DNA from: Martelella sp. NC20
Lineage (GTDB): Bacteria > Pseudomonadota > Alphaproteobacteria > Rhizobiales > Rhizobiaceae
Reading direction: 5' to 3'
Assembly (NCBI RefSeq): GCF_013459645.1
Contig: NZ_CP054861.1
Coordinates: 1,600,001-1,664,000, forward strand
DNA length: 64,000 bases
Program-made: the position numbers and the translations under genes
The notes under the pieces: model-generated
Told to the model about the DNA's origin: nothing
Seen by the model: only the letters and a program-made list of their open reading frames with translations
Databases searched by the model: none
Shown here: positions 53,913 through 63,240 of the stretch, in pieces
How the letters are laid out: every line of letters starts with the position of its first letter
Position numbering within the stretch: position 1 is the stretch's first letter

Positions 53913-54290
53913 TGATGCGCCCTCCGCTCGGTGAATATAGAGCCGTCTGGGTATACTCGATGCCGCTGGGTGGGGCATCCACCGTATCAGTTCAATTCCT
54001 TTCTATGTTTCAGTTCTATTTAGGAAAAACGCTGCTGTTCGGGCTTTAAGAACCTATGCAGCGCCGCAAAGTCGTTCCCCCTCGCCGACGCGCGAGAACA
54101 AGGCCAGCGACATTGATCCAGCGGCCGTCGCGTAAGGTGCCGTAATACCGGCACGGCGCTAGAGATCGTCAACCGAGACAAAGGGCTTGTCCTCCCGGCA
54201 GGAGACAAGGCGGGCATCTTGCTCGGCGAACCCTGCAGAGGGTCGACAGTCGGTCTGAGCGGCGGCGGCGTTTTTGGCGACAACGATGCG
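53913..54290. other. Gap without a recognised gene
   Basis: 378 bases between the IS110 transposase start and the end of the M32 gene. The left part is IS110 flank with a 6-bp hairpin. The rest has no frame with a family I know; short reverse-strand runs such as QDARLVSCREDKPFVSVDDL suggest a further decayed gene end, but I cannot name it. Confidence 0.5.
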
Positions 54291-55781
54291 CTATCCGAAT
54301 TTTTCCCGCAGATAGTTCACATATGCGCTGCAATCTCCCGCATCCGCGTCGATGGCCGATAGCACCGCGTGGCGGCCTCTGGAGCGGCCATGGCACCAGA
54401 CAATCTCGCCGAGCCTGTCGCAAAGCGGCGCCAGATCGCCCGCCCTGGCCGCCGCGCGAAGATGAGTCTCCGTCTCATCAAGCCTTGCCATGATCTGGGC
54501 AGCCGTGACATTGCCGATCGTGTAGGTCGGGAAGGAGCCGATATAGCCGCTCGACCAATGCACGTCCTGCAGGCATCCGAGCCCGTCATGGGGCACGTCG
54601 ATGCCGAGGTCCGCGCGCATGGCGGCATTCCAGGCCTCCGGCACATCATCGACGGCAAGCGAACCGTCCATCAGAGCCATTTCGATTCGCACCCGCAGCA
54701 TGATGTGCAGGTCGTAGGTTAGTTCATCGGCTTCGACGCGGATGAGACCCGGTTCTGTCCGGTTGACGGCATGAACGAATTCCGTCTCGCTGACATCGGC
54801 GAGTTGATCCGGGAAATGCCGCTTCAGCCGTTCGAAGTGCAGGGCCCAGAAATCGGCGGAGCGGCCGATGTGGTTTTCGAAGAGCCGCGACTGGCTTTCG
54901 TGCATGCCGAAACTGCTGCCGCCGACGGCATAAAGCCCGATCAGGTCAGTCGTATGCGCCGAGCGGTTCAGCGCCGGATCAACGCCCTGTTCGTAGAGTG
55001 CGTGACCGGTCTCGTGCATGGTGCCGAAGATCGACATCGGCAGGTAGTTCGGGTTCCAGCGCGAGGTGATGCGCACGTCCTGGCGGGTGAAGGAAATCTC
55101 GAAGGGGTGGACGGCGGTATCGAGCCGGCTGCGGTTGAAATCGAGACCGAGAATTTCGGCAAGCTCCGCACACAGGGCCTTCTGCTGTTCTGCGGGATAG
55201 TCGCGATAGAGGAAATCCGTGCGCGGCTTCGGGCGCTCGAGCGCGGCCTCGAGCACGGGCTTGATGCCGTCGCGCAGGTCGTCGAACAGCGCCTTCAGCG
55301 AGGCGGCGGTCTCGCCGGGTTCGTAGATCTGCACCATCGGGTCATAAGGATGCGCGTCATAACCGATGGTCTCGGCCATCTGACGCGCCAGCGAAATGAT
55401 CTCGGCAAGGTGCGGGCGGAACAGGGCGAAATCGCCATCCGCGCGCGCCCTTTCCCAGGCGCGTCCGGCAAGCACCGAGATTTCATCCTGGCGCCGCAAC
55501 AGGGCGGACGGTACGCCCAGATGCCATTTGCGGGCGGCAAGCACGGCCTCGGCGGCGCCGCGCTCGCGGTCATCAGCGGTTTGCGCGAGCATGTCTTCGG
55601 CGGCATCTGCCATTGCAGGATCGAGCAGCATTTCGCGCGCCTTGGCCTTCAGCGTGGCGATCTGCTGGCCCCGGGTCTCGGCCCCGCCGGCGGGCATCAT
55701 CACCCGCGCATCCCATTGCAGCAGGTTGACGGCTGAGAGAAGGTCATTGATTTCGGCGATGCGGTTTGTGAACGCGTTCAT
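54291..55781 (-). CDS. Carboxypeptidase M32 (thermostable carboxypeptidase 1 family)
   Basis: 496 residues, the normal M32 length. The zinc site is MHETGHALYEQG (HExxH) with the later Glu in GMHESQSRLFENHIG. N-terminal LLQWDARVMMPAGGAETRG is typical. It removes C-terminal residues from peptides, except before Pro, in the cytoplasm. It overlaps the DppF-like gene by ATGA and is the last gene of the peptide ABC operon, so it should digest the imported peptides. Confidence 0.93.
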   Translation of the reverse strand: MNAFTNRIAEINDLLSAVNLLQWDARVMMPAGGAETRGQQIATLKAKAREMLLDPAMADAAEDMLAQTADDRERGAAEAVLAARKWHLGVPSALLRRQDEISVLAGRAWERARADGDFALFRPHLAEIISLARQMAETIGYDAHPYDPMVQIYEPGETAASLKALFDDLRDGIKPVLEAALERPKPRTDFLYRDYPAEQQKALCAELAEILGLDFNRSRLDTAVHPFEISFTRQDVRITSRWNPNYLPMSIFGTMHETGHALYEQGVDPALNRSAHTTDLIGLYAVGGSSFGMHESQSRLFENHIGRSADFWALHFERLKRHFPDQLADVSETEFVHAVNRTEPGLIRVEADELTYDLHIMLRVRIEMALMDGSLAVDDVPEAWNAAMRADLGIDVPHDGLGCLQDVHWSSGYIGSFPTYTIGNVTAAQIMARLDETETHLRAAARAGDLAPLCDRLGEIVWCHGRSRGRHAVLSAIDADAGDCSAYVNYLREKFG

Positions 55782-56809
55782 GCTGCCTCCGGTTTTGCTG
55801 TGGCGCCGGTGCCGCCGTCATTGAGGTGGCAGGCAACCGATGCCGTTCCACCTTCCGCCGGCTCCAGACGCGGCAGTTCGATCTTGCATCGCGGCCCGGC
55901 CATCGGACAGCGCGGATGGAATGCGCAGCCTTTCGGCGGGTTGAGCGGCGAGGGGATCTCGCCCTCGATCGGCTGGAACGAGCCGCGCCCCGCCCCAAGC
56001 TTCGGGATCGAGGCGAACAGCGCCTTCGTGTACGGGTGGCGCGGGGTGGCATAGAGCTCTTCCGCCGAGGCAAGCTCGACAATGCGGCCGAGATACATGA
56101 TCGCCACACGGTCGCATACATGGCGGACGACCGAAAGGTCATGGCTGATGAAGACGGCGGTGAGATCGAGTTCGAGGCGCAGATCCATGAACAGGTTCAG
56201 CACCTGGGCCTGGATAGAAACATCGAGCGAGGCGACCGCCTCGTCCAGCACCAACAGTTCTGGCTCCATGGCGAGTGCGCGGGCGATTGCAACACGCTGG
56301 CGCTGGCCGCCGGAAAACTGGTGCGGCAGGCGGTCGGCGTAGGCACCCTCGAGGCCCACCTGCTGCAGCAGGCCGCGCACGCGGGCGCGCACCTTGTTCG
56401 CCTTGACGATATGGTGGATGCGCGGGCCTTCCGCGATCGTCTCGCCGACCTTCATGCGCGGATTGAGGCTTGCGAACGGATCCTGATGGATCATCTGCAC
56501 CTTGGTGGTGAGTTTTTCGACATTGTTGCCGCGCTTGCGCGCAACGGGCGATCCGTTGAGAAAGACATGGCCATCGCTCGGCGTATAGATGCCGGAGATG
56601 ATGCGGCCAAGCGTGGATTTGCCGCAGCCCGATTCCCCGACAAGGCCCAGAACCTCGCCTTCGGCGACGACCAGCGAGATGTCGGAAAGCGCGTGCACGG
56701 TTTCGCCCGAGGGCTTGCCGGCAATCCTGTTGATGCCCTGAATGATGAGGCCGGGCTTGCGGGTAAAGCGCTTGTGAACGCCTTCGATCGTCAGAAGCGG
56801 CTTTTTCAT
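55778..56809 (-). CDS. Dipeptide/oligopeptide ABC transporter, ATP-binding protein (DppF-like)
   Basis: 343 residues. Walker A GESGCGKSTLGRII, signature [15 protein letters not shown], Walker B LLVLDEAVASLD (Glu-Ala in place of the common Glu-Pro) and a C-terminal oligopeptide tail with the Cys-containing CAFHPRCPMAGPRC, which in relatives binds an iron-sulfur cluster. It pairs with the DppD-like protein. Overlaps on both sides. Confidence 0.92.
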   Translation of the reverse strand: MKKPLLTIEGVHKRFTRKPGLIIQGINRIAGKPSGETVHALSDISLVVAEGEVLGLVGESGCGKSTLGRIISGIYTPSDGHVFLNGSPVARKRGNNVEKLTTKVQMIHQDPFASLNPRMKVGETIAEGPRIHHIVKANKVRARVRGLLQQVGLEGAYADRLPHQFSGGQRQRVAIARALAMEPELLVLDEAVASLDVSIQAQVLNLFMDLRLELDLTAVFISHDLSVVRHVCDRVAIMYLGRIVELASAEELYATPRHPYTKALFASIPKLGAGRGSFQPIEGEIPSPLNPPKGCAFHPRCPMAGPRCKIELPRLEPAEGGTASVACHLNDGGTGATAKPEAA

Positions 56810-57771
56810 GGGGCCTCCACCGGGTGATGACAGGATACCGAATGGCTGCCGGCTTCGCTCACAGGCGGCTCTGTGGCGCAGATATCGGAAGCGCGCGGAC
56901 AGCGCGGTCGGAAAGGACAGCCGGACGGCAGGTTGGCAAGCTGCGGCGTCGAGCCGGGGATCTGCGGCAGACGCGTTCCGGGTTCATGCAGGCTCGGTAC
57001 GGAGCCGATCAGGCCCACCGTGTAGGGATGGCGCGGGGCGGAGATCACCTCTTCGGCGGCGCCGCGCTCGACGATCCGGCCGGCATACATCACGCAGATA
57101 TCATCGGCGAGGCTGGATATGACGGCAAGGTCATGGGTAACCCAGACGATGGCCGTCCCGGTCTCGTCGGCAAGCCTGCGCACCTCGGCGAGAATCTGGC
57201 TCTGGATCGAGACATCGAGGGCCGTCGTCGGCTCATCGGCGATGATCACCGCCGGGCGGTGCAGAAGCGCAGTGGCGATCGCCACGCGCTGGCGCATGCC
57301 GCCGGAAAGCTGGTGCGGATAGGCCTTCAGCCTTTCGCGGGCGGCGGGGATGCCGACGGTTTCCAGTGCCTGGCGGGCGCGCTCCCAGGCATCGCGCTTC
57401 GACATCTTCTCGTGTACGCGCACTGCCAACGCCATCTGGTCGCCGATCCGCAGGACGGGGTTCAACGTCATCATCGGGTCCTGGAACACCATCGCAACCT
57501 TGGAGCCGCGCAGCTTGCGCAGCGCCTCGGGCTTGAGCGCGCGCAGGTCCTGGCCTTCCACCAGAACCGCGCCGGCGGTGATGTGGCCGGGCTCTTCGAC
57601 GAGGCCGATGATGGAAAAACCGGTGACGCTCTTGCCAGATCCGCTTTCGCCGACAAGGCCCATGATGCGGCCGCGCTCGACCGAGAAGCTGACATTGTTG
57701 ACGGCGGTGACATCACCGCCGCGCGTTTCAAACCGGGTCGTCAGGCCCCGGACGTCCAGCGCTTTGGTCAT
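56806..57771 (-). CDS. Dipeptide/oligopeptide ABC transporter, ATP-binding protein (DppD-like)
   Basis: 321 residues. Walker A GESGSGKSVTGFSI, signature LSGGMRQRVAIATAL, Walker B VIIADEPTTALD and the tail CPFRPRCPRASDIC with three Cys. It overlaps the DppC-like gene by ATGA. Confidence 0.93.
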   Translation of the reverse strand: MTKALDVRGLTTRFETRGGDVTAVNNVSFSVERGRIMGLVGESGSGKSVTGFSIIGLVEEPGHITAGAVLVEGQDLRALKPEALRKLRGSKVAMVFQDPMMTLNPVLRIGDQMALAVRVHEKMSKRDAWERARQALETVGIPAARERLKAYPHQLSGGMRQRVAIATALLHRPAVIIADEPTTALDVSIQSQILAEVRRLADETGTAIVWVTHDLAVISSLADDICVMYAGRIVERGAAEEVISAPRHPYTVGLIGSVPSLHEPGTRLPQIPGSTPQLANLPSGCPFRPRCPRASDICATEPPVSEAGSHSVSCHHPVEAP

Positions 57772-58679
57772 CGGCTGCGCCTCGGGTCAAGAACGGTGCG
57801 GACCTGATCGCCGACCAGATTGATCGTCACCACCGTCACCATCAGAAAGAGACCCGGATAGATCGACAACCAGTAGCGATCCGTGTGGATATATTTGAAG
57901 CCGTTTGCAATCAGCGAGCCGAGCGAGGGCTCGGTCAAGGGCAGGCCGACGCCGAGGAAGGAGAGCGTCGCCTCCAATGCGATTGCGCTTGCGACCTGCA
58001 CCGTGGCAACCACGATCAGCGGCGGCAGGACATTCGGCAGAAGATGGCGGAAGAGAACGCGGCCCGTGGGAAGCGGGGTCGAACGGGCGGCCTCGATATA
58101 GTCCTTGCCGCGCTCAACGGTCGCCGCGCCATGGGTGGTGCGGGCGAAATAGGCATATTGGGCAATCACCAGCGCCAGGATGATCTGGCCGACGCCCTGT
58201 CCGAGAACGGCAACCAGCACCAGCGCCAGCAGGATCGCCGGCATCGACAATTGCAGATCGACGATGCGCATCAGGAAGGATTCGATCCGGCCGCCGAAAT
58301 AGGCCGCCGACAGACCGAGACATATGCCGACGACCAGCGCCAGCAGGCCGGCCGTAAGTCCGATGACGAAGCTGGTGCGCAATCCGTAAAAGATCGCCGA
58401 CAGCATGTCGCGGCCGACATTGTCGGTGCCGAGAATATGGGTATAGCCGCCGGAGCCGACGGTTCCCGGCATCAGGAAAGCGTCCATCCAGTCGAGGTTT
58501 GCCATGTCATAGGGATCCTGCGGGGAGACCAGCGGCGCTGCAAACGATACGAACAGCAACAGCACGATCATGATCAGCGAGACGACGGCGACCGGAGAGC
58601 GGGCAAAGTCGGAGCAGAAATTGCGAAACCGGGCAGGGCGGGTTTCCACCGGCGCGGCCACGAGCGTTGCATCGGCCAT
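57768..58679 (-). CDS. Dipeptide/oligopeptide ABC transporter, permease (DppC-like)
   Basis: 303 residues from ATG 58679, which shares a base with the DppB stop (TGATG); the GTG one codon earlier is less likely. THILGTDNVGRDMLSAIFYG is the DppC extracytoplasmic mark, with the coupling loop DYIEAARSTPLPTGRVLFRH and GLPLTEPSLGSLIANG near the end. Confidence 0.92.
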   Translation of the reverse strand: MADATLVAAPVETRPARFRNFCSDFARSPVAVVSLIMIVLLLFVSFAAPLVSPQDPYDMANLDWMDAFLMPGTVGSGGYTHILGTDNVGRDMLSAIFYGLRTSFVIGLTAGLLALVVGICLGLSAAYFGGRIESFLMRIVDLQLSMPAILLALVLVAVLGQGVGQIILALVIAQYAYFARTTHGAATVERGKDYIEAARSTPLPTGRVLFRHLLPNVLPPLIVVATVQVASAIALEATLSFLGVGLPLTEPSLGSLIANGFKYIHTDRYWLSIYPGLFLMVTVVTINLVGDQVRTVLDPRRSR

Positions 58680-59653
58680 CACTTGCCTCCTTTCAGTCGC
58701 ACACGCGGATCGAGCCGGGCGTAGACGATGTCAACGACGAGATTGATGAGCACGAACAGGATCACCACGAGAACGAGATAGGTAACCATGACGGGGCGAT
58801 CGAGCTGCAGGATACTGTCGATGATCAACTTGCCGATACCCGGCCAGTTGAAGACGCTTTCGGTGACGACGGCGAAGGCAAGCGTCGAGCCAAGCTCCAG
58901 ACCGAAGACGGTGACGATCGGGATCGAGATGTTGCGCAGCACATGGTGGAATACGATCTGCCGGTCGGGCAGGCCCTGGGCGCGGGCGAATTTCACGTAA
59001 TCCGTCTGCATCGCCTCGACCATGCCGGCGCGGGTAAGGCGAATGAGCAGCCCCATCATGAACAGCGACAGGTTGAAGGCCGGCATGATGACATGGCTCC
59101 AGCCATCCACGGTCGCAAGCGAGGTGCGCAAGCCGAAGATCGAGCCCACATCGCCACGTCCGCCCGATGGCAGCCAGCCGAGATTGACGGCAAAGGCCAT
59201 GACCAGCAGCATGCCGATCCAGAAGGTGGGGACGGAAAAGCCGAGAACCGAGAGCGCCATGATCGCCCTGCCGGCCAGGCTGTTGGGGCGGTAGCCCGCA
59301 TAAATGCCGGCCGGAATGCCGATCACGGTCGCGATCATCACGGCAACGAAGACCAGTTCGATGGTCGCCGGAAGCCTGGAGAACACCAGCTTGATGACCG
59401 ACACATTGTAGACCATCGACGTGCCGAGATCGCCATGAACGACATTGGACAGAAAGGTCAGGTATTGATGCCAGAGCGGTTGGTCGAGTCCGTATTGTTC
59501 GATCAGCTTCTGGCGGATCGCCTGGGTCGCGCCGGGATCGATCATCACGTCAATCGGATTGCCGATGGCGTAGACGCCCAGAAACACGATGATCGACATT
59601 GCAAAGATGACGATAACGGCCTGCAGCAGCCGCTGGACGAGAAAGCCAAGCAT
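58679..59653 (-). CDS. Dipeptide/oligopeptide ABC transporter, permease (DppB-like)
   Basis: 324 residues from ATG 59653 behind an AGAGG site. MLGFLVQRLLQAVIVIFAMS starts the first helix, IRQKLIEQYGLDQPLWHQYL follows, and the coupling loop DYVKFARAQGLPDRQIVFHH is of DppB type. Six hydrophobic segments. Confidence 0.92.
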   Translation of the reverse strand: MLGFLVQRLLQAVIVIFAMSIIVFLGVYAIGNPIDVMIDPGATQAIRQKLIEQYGLDQPLWHQYLTFLSNVVHGDLGTSMVYNVSVIKLVFSRLPATIELVFVAVMIATVIGIPAGIYAGYRPNSLAGRAIMALSVLGFSVPTFWIGMLLVMAFAVNLGWLPSGGRGDVGSIFGLRTSLATVDGWSHVIMPAFNLSLFMMGLLIRLTRAGMVEAMQTDYVKFARAQGLPDRQIVFHHVLRNISIPIVTVFGLELGSTLAFAVVTESVFNWPGIGKLIIDSILQLDRPVMVTYLVLVVILFVLINLVVDIVYARLDPRVRLKGGK

Positions 59654-59753
59654 CCGAGCCTCTTGGATTTTAGCATGCGCGTATTTGCGACGCGCTGAAT
59701 ATCGCACGAATGGCGCCGTCGGCCATCTGGCCGGTCATCATTCGCCGATGAGC

Positions 59754-59778
59754 GGCTGCGGCCAGCCCGGCCGCAGCC
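59754..59778 (-). terminator. GC hairpin between binding-protein and permease genes
   Basis: GGCTGCGGCC (59754-59763) and GGCCGCAGCC (59769-59778) form a perfect 10-bp stem with a 5-nt loop, 39 nt after the binding-protein stop on the transcribed strand. There is no U-tract. Such a hairpin would stabilise the binding-protein mRNA or attenuate transcription into the permease genes. Confidence 0.55.
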
Positions 59779-59816
59779 CGTGAACGCCCTGGCGCACGAG
59801 CGTTCGGCGCGCCGCC

Positions 59817-61388
59817 TTATTCGGCGGGCTTGATTTCGTAGGCGCGCGTTTCCTGGTCGACGCGCGGCATGATTTCGAGCGTGTCGGCGTCGGCGGCCCA
59901 GACGGTCTGCAGGATGACGGTCGGGATCAAAGCCCGGTCTTCCATGGCGATGTAGGAGGCATCCTCGTAGAGCTTCTTGCGCGCGTCGACGTCAAGCGTC
60001 TGGGTGCCCTCGTCGAAGACCTTGTCGAATTCCGGATTGGAATAGCCGGTTCGGTTGAAGTTGCCGAAGCCCTTTTCCGCGTCCTTGGTATGCGCCAGCG
60101 CACCGTAGGTATAAGCGGCCTCGCCGGTGAGCGTACCCCAGGCCGACATGGTCATCGTGTATTCCTCACGCGCGGCGGCGGGGAAGAAGACCGTGCCGTT
60201 CAGTGCCTGGGCGTTGACCTTCAGACCAAGGCGGGCCCACATCTGCGCCAGCGCTTCGCAGACCACGGCATCGCCGGGAACGCGGTTGTTGGTGCAGGTG
60301 AAGTCGATTTCGAAACCGTCCGGATAACCGGCTTCGGCCAGAAGCGCCTTGGCCTGCTCGAGGTCGTATTCGCGCTCGCCAAGCTTGTCGGAATAACCGA
60401 AGAAGCCTTCCGGCATCAGCTGGTTGGCCGGGCTGCCGAGGCCTTCCAGCACGACATTGACCAGAACGTCACGGTTGATGGCGAGGTCGAGCGCCTTCCT
60501 GACGCGCAGGTCCTGCAGCGGGTTGCCGTCGACCGGCTCGCCGTTGATCGTGACCGGCTGCGGCTCCTCGTCCTTCACGCTGGGCGCAATGTTGAGGATG
60601 TAGATCGAGTCGGAGATGAAGGTTTCCAGGCTGTCGTCGTTCTGGAACGCCAGATAGTCGGACGCCGGAACATAGTTGATCAGGTCGACATCGCCGGAGC
60701 GCAGCGCGGCAACGCGGGCGGCGTCGTCGGGAATTTCGCGGCGGACAACTTTGTCCCATGCCGGCTTTTCGCCCCAGTATCCGTCAAAACGCTCGAGCAC
60801 GAGGTCGCCCTTCGGCTCCCACGAAACGAATTTGTAAGGGCCGGTGCCGATGGCGGCTTCGCCGGAGTTGAATTCCTCGTTGCGGGCTTCCATGCCGGTT
60901 TCGGACGGCACGACGAAGAGACGCGTGAAGTCATTCGGCAGGGCAGGGGCCGTGCCCTTGGTGTGGACGCGCAGCGTGTAATCGTCGACGACTTCGACAC
61001 TGTCGACATACTTGGTGTAGAGCGTCATCGGCATCGGGCCGGTGACTTCCGGGATGCGCTCGATGGAGAACTTGACGTCTTCGGCGGTGAAGTCCGAGCC
61101 GTCATGAAATTTCACGCCTTCGCGCAGCTTGAATTCCCAGGTCATGTCGTCGATCGGCTCCCAGCTTACAGCAAGGCCGGGCTTCAGCTGCAGCTTGTCG
61201 TCAACATCGACAACCGTGTCATAGATATGGCGGAGCGCTTCAGCCTGGCTGCCAAGCGTGGACCAGTGCGGGTCGATGGAATCAGGACCGGCGCGCAGGC
61301 CGATGATCAGGTCTTCGGCATAGACAGCGGGCGCAGCCGCCAGAATAGCCAGCGCCGCGACGGCGGATCTCAGGAATGATTTCGTCAT
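59817..61388 (-). CDS. Dipeptide/oligopeptide ABC transporter, substrate-binding protein (SBP_bac_5)
   Basis: 523 residues. Sec-type signal peptide about residues 1-24 (cleavage after AAPAVYA). LIIGLRAGPDSIDPHWSTLG, LQLKPGLAVSWEPIDDMTWE and LREGVKFHDGSDFTAEDVKF are the SBP_bac_5 signature. It binds peptides or a similar ligand. First gene of the operon, divergent from gntR. Confidence 0.93.
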   Translation of the reverse strand: MTKSFLRSAVAALAILAAAPAVYAEDLIIGLRAGPDSIDPHWSTLGSQAEALRHIYDTVVDVDDKLQLKPGLAVSWEPIDDMTWEFKLREGVKFHDGSDFTAEDVKFSIERIPEVTGPMPMTLYTKYVDSVEVVDDYTLRVHTKGTAPALPNDFTRLFVVPSETGMEARNEEFNSGEAAIGTGPYKFVSWEPKGDLVLERFDGYWGEKPAWDKVVRREIPDDAARVAALRSGDVDLINYVPASDYLAFQNDDSLETFISDSIYILNIAPSVKDEEPQPVTINGEPVDGNPLQDLRVRKALDLAINRDVLVNVVLEGLGSPANQLMPEGFFGYSDKLGEREYDLEQAKALLAEAGYPDGFEIDFTCTNNRVPGDAVVCEALAQMWARLGLKVNAQALNGTVFFPAAAREEYTMTMSAWGTLTGEAAYTYGALAHTKDAEKGFGNFNRTGYSNPEFDKVFDEGTQTLDVDARKKLYEDASYIAMEDRALIPTVILQTVWAADADTLEIMPRVDQETRAYEIKPAE

Positions 61389-61416
61389 ATGTTTGTTCCC
61401 CTTTGTTTCATTATTC

Positions 61417-61447
61417 TGATACAGTAGGGCGCAAAAATTGATACAGT
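61417..61447. promoter_or_regulatory. Direct repeats in the divergent SBP/gntR region
   Basis: TGATACAGT occurs at 61417-61425 and 61439-61447, exactly two helical turns (22 bp) apart, with a weaker TAATACAAA near 61459. GntR-family sites often contain such half-sites. They lie 29 bp before the binding-protein start codon, so a repressor bound here would block that operon. gntR itself lacks a ribosome-binding site. Confidence 0.5.
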
Positions 61448-61541
61448 CAAGTCTGAGTTAATACAAAAATGCCGTTCGGTCATTCAAAAAATGTCAGATT
61501 GATGACTTGGCAGCCCGAGTGTTTTTATCCATTATAACACT

Positions 61542-62567
61542 ATGACAGACACGCAGGCACAATTTGATCAGGCCATGGATCGTATCATTGAGGCCGTCGA
61601 CCGTTCATCGACGGTTCCGGTTTCGGTTCAGTTGCGCGGCGCGCTGGAGTTCGGCATCGCTTCCGGCGACCTGCCATCGGGCGCGCGTCTGCCTTCGGTA
61701 CGGTCTCTTGCGACCCGGTTGCGAATATCGCCGGTGACCGTCAGCACCGTTTATGCCGCATTGCAGGAGGTCGGCAATATTGAAGGCCGGGTGGGCTCAG
61801 GCACGTTCGTGAAGAGCATGTCGCTTTCCGCCAATGCCGGCCGGCTGCGCGAACTCGATGTGAAGATTGCCGAACTGGTCGAGCTTTCCCGCGAGTGCGG
61901 GATCAACCCCTCCGAACTTGCCACGCGGGTGTCGATGATGTCGCGTCAGACGCACGTCAATATGCGACTTCTCATCCTCGGTAATTTCGTTGAGGCCACT
62001 GAAGCCTATGCGCGGGCGCTGCGCCCGCACCTGGCCGCCGGAGACCAGTTGTCGATCGCCACCATGGACGATCTTGCCAGCATCGATCCGCAACAGGTCG
62101 ATCTCGTGATTTCGCCGCGCAGCCTTCTGGAGCCGGCGAAAGCGCATTTCACCGATACGCCCATTACCGGCGTTACCCTGATTCCCGATGAAGCCACGCG
62201 GGTCGCGCTTGCCTCGCTTTCGACCGATGCGCGCGTCGTCGGCTATTCATATTTCGATACATTCGTCACTATGATGAAAGCGGGTATCCGGCGTTTCGGG
62301 CCGCATATCACCGAATTGCAGATCGCGGTGCGCGGCGCGGCGGATGTGGAAGCGGCAATCGCCGCTGCCGATGTGCTGGTTTATGCGACCGGTGCGGACT
62401 ATCTGCTCGAAACACTGCGTCCCGATCAGCAGGCATTTGAATATCGCCACACGCCCGATATCCACGCCGTGCGGAAGGAACTGCTTCCCACCATTGAGGC
62501 GTACAGAACAAAAATCCTGAAAAAACGGAGGGGCAACGTTGAAAATTTCCGAAAGCAACTGGTTTGA
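61542..62567 (+). CDS. GntR-family transcriptional regulator
   Basis: 341 residues. The winged helix-turn-helix spans about residues 22-88 with VPVSVQLRGALEFGIASGDL, LPSGARLPSVRSLATRLRIS and VSTVYAALQEVGNIEGRVGS. The 250-residue C-terminal part is not the FCD, UTRA or aminotransferase domain known from GntR proteins; strands such as ITGVTLIPDEATRVALASL and VVGYSYFDTF suggest a periplasmic-binding-like sensor. No Shine-Dalgarno is seen; a TATAAC box ends 4 nt before the ATG, so the mRNA may be leaderless. It probably controls the divergent peptide operon and its own. Confidence 0.85.
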   Translation: MTDTQAQFDQAMDRIIEAVDRSSTVPVSVQLRGALEFGIASGDLPSGARLPSVRSLATRLRISPVTVSTVYAALQEVGNIEGRVGSGTFVKSMSLSANAGRLRELDVKIAELVELSRECGINPSELATRVSMMSRQTHVNMRLLILGNFVEATEAYARALRPHLAAGDQLSIATMDDLASIDPQQVDLVISPRSLLEPAKAHFTDTPITGVTLIPDEATRVALASLSTDARVVGYSYFDTFVTMMKAGIRRFGPHITELQIAVRGAADVEAAIAAADVLVYATGADYLLETLRPDQQAFEYRHTPDIHAVRKELLPTIEAYRTKILKKRRGNVENFRKQLV

Positions 62568-63240
62568 AATCGAAGAATACCTGAAGACGGATGACCGTTG
62601 CGTCCTGCCGCTGGGCAGTACCGAACAGCATGCCTGGCTCAGCCTGTCGGTCGACAGCATCCTTTCCGAAAAGGTCGCAGCCGATGCAGCCGCGCCGCTC
62701 GGCGTTCCGGTTTTTCCCGCGGTCGCATACGGGCTGACGCCCTATTTCATGGCGTTTCCGGGGTCGGTAACGCTGAAGCTTTCGACCTATGCGGCGCTCC
62801 TCTCCGATATCCTCGACAGTCTTTATGTCACTGGTTTTCGCCGCATTCTCATCGTCAACGGCCATGGCGGCAATACGCCGGTGCAGCCGGCGACCATGGA
62901 GTGGATGGAGCGCCACGAAGGCGCGCGCTGCCGCTTTCATGACTGGTGGCGGGCGCCGAAGACGATGGCGACCGTGCGCGAGATAGACCCCGTCGCAAGC
63001 CATGCAAGCTGGATGGAAAATTTCCCCTGGACGCGGCTCCCCGGTCGCGAAATGCCAGCCGAACAGAAGCCTTATGTCGATTTCGACCGGCTGCGCGATC
63101 GCAATTCCGCCGGCGTGCGCGAACTGATCGGCGACGGCAATTATGGCGGTTTCTATCAGCGCCCTGATGAAGACATGGAGCGCATCTGGACCGTCGCTGT
63201 AGAAGAGACGCGCGCTCTGATCGAAGGCGCGTGGGCATGA
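62539..63240 (+). CDS. Creatininase-family amidohydrolase
   Basis: 233 residues starting at a TTG (62539) behind GGAGG at 7 nt spacing; it overlaps gntR by 29 nt. Metal-site motifs: LPLGSTEQHAWLSLSVDS (Glu, His, Asp), RRILIVNGHGGNTP (His) and the C-terminal Glu in VAVEETRALIE. The family hydrolyses creatinine-like cyclic amides and formamides, as in riboflavin and mycofactocin-type pathways. With a peptide importer and a PanE-like reductase it may open a lactam of the imported compound. Confidence 0.88.
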   Translation: MKISESNWFEIEEYLKTDDRCVLPLGSTEQHAWLSLSVDSILSEKVAADAAAPLGVPVFPAVAYGLTPYFMAFPGSVTLKLSTYAALLSDILDSLYVTGFRRILIVNGHGGNTPVQPATMEWMERHEGARCRFHDWWRAPKTMATVREIDPVASHASWMENFPWTRLPGREMPAEQKPYVDFDRLRDRNSAGVRELIGDGNYGGFYQRPDEDMERIWTVAVEETRALIEGAWA

